Part shown: positions 14,368 to 20,881 of the stretch, piece by piece | Numbering within the stretch: the stretch's first letter is position 1 | Layout: the number at the start of each line of letters is the position of its first letter | NCBI GenBank assembly: GCA_017613595.1 | Contig: JAGADM010000090.1 | Span: 1-46,970, forward strand | Reading direction: 5' to 3' | Length of the DNA: 46,970 nucleotides | Source of the DNA: Lachnospiraceae bacterium | GTDB taxonomy: Bacteria; Bacillota_A; Clostridia; Lachnospirales; Lachnospiraceae | Translations under genes and position numbers: made by a program | The notes under the pieces: model-generated | What the model was told of the DNA's origin: nothing | Seen by the model: the letters and a program-made list of their open reading frames with translations, nothing else | Databases searched by the model: none

Positions 14368-15600
14368 ATGAAGAAACCCGAACTTTTGATTCCCGCGGGC
14401 AGTCTTGATGTTTTGAAAACGGCTGTTTTATTCGGCGCAGACGCGGTTTATATCGGCGGGGAGCTGTTCAGCCTTCGGGCAAAGGCGAAGAATTTCTCCG
14501 ATGAAGACATGGCCGAGGCAGTCCGTTTCTGTCATGAGAACGGCTGTAAGATTTACATTACCGCGAATATTACGGCTCATAACTACCATATGGCGGGTGT
14601 GCGCGAATACTTCGCAAGACTGAAGGAACTCGGTCCGGACGCGCTGATCATTTCCGATCCCGGAGTATTCCGGCAGGCGCGGGAGATCTGCCCGGAGATT
14701 CCGGTTCACATCAGCACGCAGGCCAATAACGTAAACGCGGAGACGTTTCTGTTCTGGTATGACCTTGGCGTACGCCGTGTCGTATGCGGACGCGAGCTTT
14801 CCCTTGAGGAGATCGCGGAAATCCGCAGAAAGATTCCTGAGGACATGGAGATCGAGGCATTTGTCCACGGAGCAATGTGCATTTCGTATTCCGGGCGCTG
14901 CCTGCTGTCGAATTTCATGACCGGACGCGACGCAAACCTGGGTGCCTGCACGCATCCGTGCCGCTGGAAGTATTATCTGATGGAGGAGACCCGTCCCGAT
15001 GAGTATTTTCCGGTTGAGGAGAATGAAGACGGCACCTATATATTTAACTCAAAAGACCTATGCATGATCGAGCATATTCCGGAGCTCTGCATGGCAGGAA
15101 TCGACAGTTTTAAGGTCGAAGGCCGTATGAAGACGGCTCTTTATGTCGCTACCGTTGCCGGTACCTACCGGAAGGCAATCGATGATTACACGGCCGACCC
15201 CGAGCTGTTCACGAAGAACCTGCCGTTGTACCGGGAAGAGATTGAGAAGAGTTCCTACCGGAGCTACACGACCGGTTTCTTCTTCGGAAAGCCCGGACCT
15301 GACGCGCAGATTTATGACAGCCAGGTTTACGAACGGAATTACAAGTACCTCGGAACGGTTGAAAGCGTTGCCGCGGACGGTTCATTTGTCTTTGAGCAGA
15401 AGAATAAATTCGCCGTCGGCGATACGATTGAGATTCTTTCCCCCGGCTTCCGTCATACGGAAACGGCGGTCAGACATATGTTCGGGGAAGACGGGACAGA
15501 GGTAACATCCTGTCCGCATCCGAAAGAGATGATTACCGCGATAGCGGATGCTGTTCCCAAGCCCGGAGATATTCTTCGGATGCGGGATGACGGCGAGTGA
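14368..15600 (+). CDS. trhP: tRNA uridine-34 hydroxylase, U32-peptidase family (TrhP)
   Basis: Encodes 410 residues from the ATG at 14368 (MKKPELLIPAGS). An ATG at 14356 is an alternative; neither has a good ribosome-binding site. Members annotated as peptidase U32 actually hydroxylate U34 of tRNA using prephenate. Seen: ELLIPAGSLDVLKTAVLFGADAVYIGG in parts (ELLIPAGSLDVLK, AVYIGG), HISTQANN, and the signature FVHGAMCISYSGRCLLSN with GACTHPCRW. The latter supplies four cysteines of the iron-sulfur site. FKVEGRMKTALYVA and a C-terminal beta domain follow. With trmR upstream it forms the two-step ho5U to mo5U pathway. Confidence 0.88.
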   Translation: MKKPELLIPAGSLDVLKTAVLFGADAVYIGGELFSLRAKAKNFSDEDMAEAVRFCHENGCKIYITANITAHNYHMAGVREYFARLKELGPDALIISDPGVFRQAREICPEIPVHISTQANNVNAETFLFWYDLGVRRVVCGRELSLEEIAEIRRKIPEDMEIEAFVHGAMCISYSGRCLLSNFMTGRDANLGACTHPCRWKYYLMEETRPDEYFPVEENEDGTYIFNSKDLCMIEHIPELCMAGIDSFKVEGRMKTALYVATVAGTYRKAIDDYTADPELFTKNLPLYREEIEKSSYRSYTTGFFFGKPGPDAQIYDSQVYERNYKYLGTVESVAADGSFVFEQKNKFAVGDTIEILSPGFRHTETAVRHMFGEDGTEVTSCPHPKEMITAIADAVPKPGDILRMRDDGE

Positions 15601-15628
15601 TTTTAAAGATTCAGAAAGGTGATGTACT

Positions 15629-16933
15629 ATGCGGATCAAGAGAATATGCCTTGCGGCATTATCCCTGATTATGACGGCCGCGCTGTTAAGCGCCTGCGGC
15701 TGGAAAGGAAGAGGAGCGTCTATTCCGGATGATGCGGGAGCCAAGATAACGCCGACGGAGATTCCGGTAACCTATACGCCTACGCCGTTTCAGGTTCGTG
15801 AACCGCTCGTTACGGACGTAAACGCGGACGCGCATGCCGTTATGCCCCTTCTTTCGGGCTATGATGAGCCGGTATGGCAGTTCGCGGAACGCCGTCCGAT
15901 TGAGAAGACGATTGTCGGCGGCTCTGCCACGACGGCCGATTTCCAGGTCTTTCATACGGATACGCAGCTTTATATCCGTCTGAACGTTCAGGATAAGACG
16001 AGGACGATCACCAATCAGGCGGATACTTCGGACCGCGTTATGATTTTCCTCAATGAGGCTGGAGATAAGCCCGCCAAATACGCCGCCGGCGACGCTACCT
16101 GCACGATCCTCCGGGACGGCCGCATCGTTTACGGAACCGGATGCGATTCCTCGCATATGAAGGCGGTCGGCTTTGAAACCGATAACGGCTATGTTGTGGA
16201 AGTAACGATGCCTCTTGTGGCGGTTACGGTTATTCCCGATACCGAGATCGGATTTGACGTTACGGTGATCGATCTTGACGGCGATAAGGTCGTTAAGAAG
16301 CTTGCGTGGAATGATACAAGCGATAAGACGGCAACCAATCTTACCGGAATCGGTACGCTGGCGCTTGAGAAGGATAATGCCGGACGTTTCCCGAAGCCTG
16401 TTATGGACGGTGAAGTTGAGGAACTCTGGGATGCTTCCCAGGCATTCCCGCTGCAGAACCCCGCCTGGGGCGATAAAGGAACCGAAGCGGAATTCCGTAT
16501 TCTGTGGGATACCGACCGGGTATATCTTCTGATCGATGTGAAGGACAATACGCCCAATTCCGAGGGCATGGTAATGACCCGTAAAGACTGCGTGGAGGTA
16601 TTCCTCTGCGGCGACGGAACGAAATCCGAAACCTATCGGGAAGGCAAGGACCTGCATGTGCGGATCGGCCGTGACGGCGCGCTTGAGTGCGGCAACGGCA
16701 TTAAGGCTTCGGCGCTTACCTATGAAGTGAAGGGTACCGATACCGGTTATACCGTTGAAGTTTCGCTTCCCGCACCGAAGGCTTCGATGACATTCGGCGG
16801 ATTCCTCGGTCTCGATATTCATGTAAACGATTCCGAAGGCGAAGGACAGCGTAACCGAATCCTTACCTGGAGCGATACGAGCCTGAAGACCTACACCGAC
16901 CTTTCCGCGGTCGGTACCATCAACCTGAAATAA
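15629..16933 (+). CDS. Lipoprotein with two tandem CBM9-like sugar-binding domains
   Basis: Encodes 434 residues. The signal peptide ends in the lipobox L-S-A-C (Cys23), so the mature protein is anchored to the outer face of the membrane. After a Pro/Thr-rich linker (PTEIPVTYTPTPF) come two homologous beta-sandwich domains, about residues 57-245 and 255-434. Their ends match: LAWNDTSDKTATNLTGIGTL and LTWSDTSLKTYTDLSAVGTI. Each half begins with a DEPVW/VEELWD segment, as in CBM9 modules of xylanases. No catalytic domain is present, so a surface carbohydrate-capture role is likely. The ribosome-binding site is AAAGGTGATG. It lies 28 bases after trhP. Confidence 0.85.
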   Translation: MRIKRICLAALSLIMTAALLSACGWKGRGASIPDDAGAKITPTEIPVTYTPTPFQVREPLVTDVNADAHAVMPLLSGYDEPVWQFAERRPIEKTIVGGSATTADFQVFHTDTQLYIRLNVQDKTRTITNQADTSDRVMIFLNEAGDKPAKYAAGDATCTILRDGRIVYGTGCDSSHMKAVGFETDNGYVVEVTMPLVAVTVIPDTEIGFDVTVIDLDGDKVVKKLAWNDTSDKTATNLTGIGTLALEKDNAGRFPKPVMDGEVEELWDASQAFPLQNPAWGDKGTEAEFRILWDTDRVYLLIDVKDNTPNSEGMVMTRKDCVEVFLCGDGTKSETYREGKDLHVRIGRDGALECGNGIKASALTYEVKGTDTGYTVEVSLPAPKASMTFGGFLGLDIHVNDSEGEGQRNRILTWSDTSLKTYTDLSAVGTINLK

Positions 16934-16982
16934 GACGAATGTACTGACTTTGGGGTGACATCTCGTTTGGAACGGGGGTTTT

Positions 16983-18515
16983 ATGACAAGCTTATTCAGC
17001 CCTGTGAAAGGGCTCAGTTTTGAATCGGTCAGCGCGCTTGCGGTGCCGGACTTTTTCGATGATCTGAATCTGCCAGAATATATCGATGTTGTTCTGGAAG
17101 AGCCGGATGATGCCGAACTTCGTCCGTATTTTTACTATGCTTCGAAGAACAAAGGCGAAGCGGCATACCGTCAGGCTGTTGCCAGGGATCTTTGCGATCC
17201 CGATATCCGCGCTGCCGTAAACCGTTTTATTCTCGGGGTTATCGTTGCGCGCCGTTATCAGCTGCTTTCCGAGAAGACCGAGTCGGTGCAGAAGTGGAAG
17301 TGGCGTCTTGACACGATCGTTCAGTATTATGACGCAATCGAAATGTTCTGCGAAGACCTTAAGAACATGCCTCCGAAATCGGAAGCGCTTCTGCAGCTTC
17401 GCGAGGAACTCTTTAAGATCATTTCGTCCGCCGATGTTGTGAACTTAAGAAAGCAGGCGGGAGATATCAACGACGAGTTCGAGAAAATGCGGTTCCGTCT
17501 TACGATCGGCAAAGAGAATGCGGTACTCGATTTTGATTACAGCGATGATGATTACTGTAACGAAATCCGTTCCGAATTCCTGCGGAGCGAAGAATCGACG
17601 GATTCCCATTCGTTTACGGAGTCTCCGTTCGGCGACATGAACGTTTCACCGCTTGAAAACTTCATACTTGAGCAGTTTATGAAGCGGAACCGTCCGCTTT
17701 TCCGTAATCTCGAGACTTTCTGCGGTATTAACCGCGATGTTATTACGGTTGAAGTTTCCGATATTGTACGCGAATTCCGGTTCTACATTCTGAATCTTGA
17801 TTATATGGCACGGATGAAGGTGAAGAATTTCCCGATTTCGTTCGCGAAGTTCTCGGAGGACCGCGAAGTATACCTAGATGACTGCTATGACATCGTTCTT
17901 GCCGAGAAGAATTCCTCGGTGAACAAGGAAATTGTCTTCAACGATATTATGAAGTCCGATTCCGAGACGGCGATCATCGTGACCGGTCCGAACCAGGGCG
18001 GTAAGACGACACTCGCGAGAAGCTTCGGCCAGGCCGCCTACTTTACCTCCATGGGACTTCCCGTTGCGGCAAATGTGGCGAAGATGCCTTTCTTTGACCG
18101 CATCTTCACGCTTTTCGCGTCAATGACCGGCAATACCGTTGAAGGACGCCTTGAGCACGAACTTGACCTGATCAAGACAACGCTTGACAGCGTTTCAAAG
18201 GAATCACTCGTCATTTTCAACGAACTGTTTACGTCGGCTTCGACGGTTGACGCGCTTTCGATGATGCGTGACCTGATGTCACGGCTGATCGCGAAGGGGG
18301 CGATCCTGTTCGTTGTAACCCATACCTTTGAACTCGCTTACGATTCCGACAATTACGTAAGTCTTGTCGCAACGGTCGTAGAAGACGGAAGCTTCCGCAG
18401 AACGTTCCGTCTGATCCGCAAGCCTGCCGACGGCGTGGCTTACGCGAACTCAATCGTAGACAAATACAAACTCGATTACGAACACATCAAAGTCCGGCTC
18501 AGTAACAAGAGGTGA
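16983..18515 (+). CDS. MutS-like ATPase without mismatch-binding domain (first of a pair)
   Basis: Encodes 510 residues. The C-terminal third is a MutS-type ABC ATPase with Walker A GPNQGGKTT (Lys341), then SFGQAAYFTSMGLPVAA, FFDRIFTLFASMTGNTVEGR and a Walker B-like LVIFNELFTSAS (Asn413-Glu414). The switch histidine is in VVTHTFEL. Canonical MutS has GPNMAGKST and LLDEIGRGTS; here the Walker B aspartate is asparagine and the following signature is changed. The N-terminal 330 residues resemble the helical lever/clamp region, but there is no domain I and no FxE mismatch motif. This is therefore not an ordinary repair MutS. The gene ends 7 bases before a second, similar gene. Confidence 0.85.
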   Translation: MTSLFSPVKGLSFESVSALAVPDFFDDLNLPEYIDVVLEEPDDAELRPYFYYASKNKGEAAYRQAVARDLCDPDIRAAVNRFILGVIVARRYQLLSEKTESVQKWKWRLDTIVQYYDAIEMFCEDLKNMPPKSEALLQLREELFKIISSADVVNLRKQAGDINDEFEKMRFRLTIGKENAVLDFDYSDDDYCNEIRSEFLRSEESTDSHSFTESPFGDMNVSPLENFILEQFMKRNRPLFRNLETFCGINRDVITVEVSDIVREFRFYILNLDYMARMKVKNFPISFAKFSEDREVYLDDCYDIVLAEKNSSVNKEIVFNDIMKSDSETAIIVTGPNQGGKTTLARSFGQAAYFTSMGLPVAANVAKMPFFDRIFTLFASMTGNTVEGRLEHELDLIKTTLDSVSKESLVIFNELFTSASTVDALSMMRDLMSRLIAKGAILFVVTHTFELAYDSDNYVSLVATVVEDGSFRRTFRLIRKPADGVAYANSIVDKYKLDYEHIKVRLSNKR

Positions 18516-18522
18516 GGTGCTT

Positions 18523-20040
18523 ATGAAGGTTTTTCTGCTGAATTGCGAAGACTACGTCAACAGTGACGTCGCTCCGTTCAAGAATGATCTGTTTGAAGAT
18601 TTCGACCTTCAGCCTATCCTTGAAACGATGAGCAAGAATGATAAATACGTATACCAGGCGTGCCGAACCATAATGCTTGCGCCGAGCGGCGACCGGAAGA
18701 ACATTCTGCATCGCCAGAACGCTTTGAAAGAAGCCATCGACAATAAGAAATACATATTTCAGCTGTATGTGACGATTTCCGAGACCTTTACCGATCTCAT
18801 CAACCAGCGCGACCGCATGAAGAAGGAGACCAATTCGACGCTTCCGGCGGTACGCGTCCTGAATTCGATCGATACGTTAAATATGCTCTTTAACGGCCTT
18901 GAAAATCTGAAAAAGGTCATTATCGACGCAAATAACCACTTTGAGCCCGGTATATTCCGTACTTTCTTTGAGCAGTTTCTGAAGGAATACGACGATGCCT
19001 TTATCGAGCGGATGAAGGAAAAGCGCGAAGCACTCCGCGAGATCCAGATGGGCGGCGAAGTGAAGATCAGCGGCAAGATCGGCCGCGGCATGAAGTGCGA
19101 CAGTCTGATTGTCAATTCAATCACGAAGACGACGGTTAAGCGTAAATTCGAAAAATGGGACTCCCTGTTCGGAACCAAGGTAAAGAAGAACGAGATCCGC
19201 GTCAGCTATGACAACATTTCGATGAACCAGGACTGCATGAACCTGCAGAATACCGCTTTACTGCATGTCGCTTCCTGCTTTGAAGACTTCAACAAGGAGA
19301 TTTCGAAGCTTTTCGATACGCTGCGCGCGCAGATCGCATTTTTCTACGGATGCTGCAACCTGCATACGCATATGAGCGGTATGGCGTACCGCCTGTGCTT
19401 CCCGGATATTTCGGAGCGCTATCACGCAATCGAGGCGGAGAGCATTTACGACCTCGTGCTTGCCATCCGTACGCTGAAGCGTCCGATGGACAATACGTTA
19501 CACAGCAATGATACGATGTTATACCTGATCACCGGCGTAAACCAGGGCGGCAAGACGTCCTTCCTCCGTTCCGTCGGAACCGCGCAGATTATGGCGCAGT
19601 GCGGGATGTTCGTTCCCTGTAAGAGCATGAAGACGTCCATATTCCGCGGTATCTTTACGCATTTCGTGAGAAATGAGGACGAGACGCTGAATTCCGGCCG
19701 TCTCGAGGAAGAATTGTTCCGTCTTAACCGGATCGTGGATACGATGAATCCCGGCAGCCTTCTCTTTATGAACGAGTCATTCGCGACTACGTCCGAAAAG
19801 GAAGGCGCGGCAATGGCCGACGAGATCATCCGGGCGTTAAATGAGAACCAGATCACGGTATTCTTCGTGACGCATATTTATGCTTTCGCGAAGAAAGCTT
19901 ACTCGGAGCATTATCCGTTTACGAAGTTCTATGAGACCGAGCGGAATGAGAGAAATGAGAACACCTATCGGATCATTGAAGGTGAGCCGACGCAGACCGG
20001 TTACGCGATGGAACTTTACCGGAAGCATATCGGATTATAG
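18523..20040 (+). CDS. MutS-like ATPase without mismatch-binding domain (second of a pair)
   Basis: Encodes 505 residues from the ATG at 18523, preceded by GAGGTGAGGTG; an in-frame GTG at 18517 sits inside that site. The ATPase carries Walker A GVNQGGKTS (Lys344), MAQCGMFVPCKSM, SGRLEEEL and LLFMNESFATTSEKEG (Asn417-Glu418), then FFVTHIYAFA. It shares with its neighbour NQGGKT, GRLE-x-EL and the asparagine in Walker B. The N-terminal region also parallels the neighbour: LFEDFDLQPIL against FFDDLNLPEYI. The pair are diverged paralogues and, since MutS works as a dimer, a heterodimer is likely. The DNA or RNA substrate is unknown. Confidence 0.85.
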   Translation: MKVFLLNCEDYVNSDVAPFKNDLFEDFDLQPILETMSKNDKYVYQACRTIMLAPSGDRKNILHRQNALKEAIDNKKYIFQLYVTISETFTDLINQRDRMKKETNSTLPAVRVLNSIDTLNMLFNGLENLKKVIIDANNHFEPGIFRTFFEQFLKEYDDAFIERMKEKREALREIQMGGEVKISGKIGRGMKCDSLIVNSITKTTVKRKFEKWDSLFGTKVKKNEIRVSYDNISMNQDCMNLQNTALLHVASCFEDFNKEISKLFDTLRAQIAFFYGCCNLHTHMSGMAYRLCFPDISERYHAIEAESIYDLVLAIRTLKRPMDNTLHSNDTMLYLITGVNQGGKTSFLRSVGTAQIMAQCGMFVPCKSMKTSIFRGIFTHFVRNEDETLNSGRLEEELFRLNRIVDTMNPGSLLFMNESFATTSEKEGAAMADEIIRALNENQITVFFVTHIYAFAKKAYSEHYPFTKFYETERNERNENTYRIIEGEPTQTGYAMELYRKHIGL

Positions 20041-20044
20041 ACAT

Positions 20045-20073
20045 AAAAAAACGGGCGTTACGATGAACGCCCG
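20045..20073 (-). terminator. Terminator of tRNA-Leu
   Basis: On the minus strand CGGGCGTT-CATCGT-AACGCCCG followed by seven T's: an 8-bp perfect stem (20052-20059 / 20066-20073) and a T tract at 20045-20051. It begins one base after the tRNA 3' end and stops transcription before it can run antisense into the MutS-like gene. Confidence 0.92.
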
Positions 20074-20074
20074 A

Positions 20075-20157
20075 TGCGGATGGCGGGACTTGAACCCGCA
20101 CGAGTGTTAGCCCGGCAGATTTTGAGTCTGCTGCGTCTGCCATTCCGCCACATCCGC
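20075..20157 (-). tRNA. tRNA-Leu, anticodon CAA
   Basis: On the minus strand the 7-bp acceptor arms GCGGATG and CATCCGC enclose an 83-base cloverleaf. It has AATGGCAGACGC in the D arm, the anticodon arm CAGACTCAAAATCTG (loop CT-CAA-AA, anticodon CAA reading UUG), a class II variable arm, and the T arm GCGGGTTCAAGTCCCGC. The discriminator is A and CCA is not encoded. A promoter and a terminator flank it, so it is a single-gene unit. Confidence 0.97.
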
Positions 20158-20168
20158 TGACAGCGGTT

Positions 20169-20197
20169 ATTCTATCACACCTGTATTGTTTTTGCAA
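20169..20197 (-). promoter_or_regulatory. Promoter of tRNA-Leu
   Basis: Minus strand: TTGCAA (20192-20197), 17 bases, TGA-TAGAAT (-10 at 20169-20174, extended). The predicted start is about 5 bases upstream of the mature tRNA. It occupies most of the 62-base gap before the plus-strand gene at 20220. Confidence 0.8.
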
Positions 20198-20219
20198 CAT
20201 CATTTTTGGAGGGGCCGGC

Positions 20220-20879
20220 ATGGATTGTACAACTTGTCAGGAATGTACGAAAAGCTTTATTGACGGAACCCTTCCGGGCAATCAGATACTCGAATATTAC
20301 GCGCATCTGGAGACGTGTCCGAAGTGTAAGGAAGACCTGATAATTAATTACGCGATCGTCAACGCGATCCGTTCTCTGAACGATAATGAAGAACTTTCTT
20401 CGGACTATGTGAAAGAAGTGGATGACCGTTTGAATGCCGCCCGTAATGCGATTCTGCATGAGGCAAAGGCAAAGCGGTTCCGCAGGGCTTTCGTGGTGCT
20501 TGAAATTATCGCGATCATGGCATTTGCCTCCTTCTTTCCGCCGATTGAGAAGACATATGCCTTCTTACCCGAGGATTCGGAAGACCATGTGGTAATTGAG
20601 ATGTACGGTGTTCCGACCTATCTCGATCCCGTGATCCAGGGCATATACAAATACAACGATGACGTTTTAAAATGCATCCGGGAGCGAGACCGCGCGAAGA
20701 AGCAGGAAAGCCGGTCTGAAACAGCGGGGAGTGCTGAAAGTCTCGAAGAGTCCGAGAGCTCCGAAAAGGCTGAAAGCAATGGAAGATCCGATGCCGCCGA
20801 AACGCAGGCGGAGGACGGAACGGACGGTGAGAAAACCTCGGACGGCACGGATAACGATACCGGAAACATTGGGGAATAA
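20220..20879 (+). CDS. Membrane-anchored zinc-finger (anti-sigma-like) protein
   Basis: Encodes 219 residues. The N-terminal zf-HC2 zinc finger has the H-x3-C-x2-C core in HLETCPKC with earlier cysteines in MDCTTCQECTK. A single transmembrane helix follows (VVLEIIAIMAFASFFPP, about residues 92-108). The outer part is short and ends in a low-complexity tail very rich in Glu, Ser, Asp and Gly. This is the layout of anti-sigma factors of ECF sigma factors, but no sigma gene is nearby. GGAGGGG precedes the ATG. The stop lies 2 bases before the polA start, so the two are co-translated. Confidence 0.78.
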   Translation: MDCTTCQECTKSFIDGTLPGNQILEYYAHLETCPKCKEDLIINYAIVNAIRSLNDNEELSSDYVKEVDDRLNAARNAILHEAKAKRFRRAFVVLEIIAIMAFASFFPPIEKTYAFLPEDSEDHVVIEMYGVPTYLDPVIQGIYKYNDDVLKCIRERDRAKKQESRSETAGSAESLEESESSEKAESNGRSDAAETQAEDGTDGEKTSDGTDNDTGNIGE

Positions 20880-20881
20880 CG

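Noticed and set aside
15686..16822. Open minus-strand frame opposite the CBM9 lipoprotein (and similar ones at 34840-35814 and 11379-11993)
   Set aside because: No start signal and no recognisable domains, while the plus strand carries clear protein families with correct starts.
16983..20040. Straight annotation of the two genes as mismatch repair MutS
   Set aside because: Both lack the mismatch-binding domain and its FxE motif, and both have altered Walker B and signature regions. No mutL is nearby.
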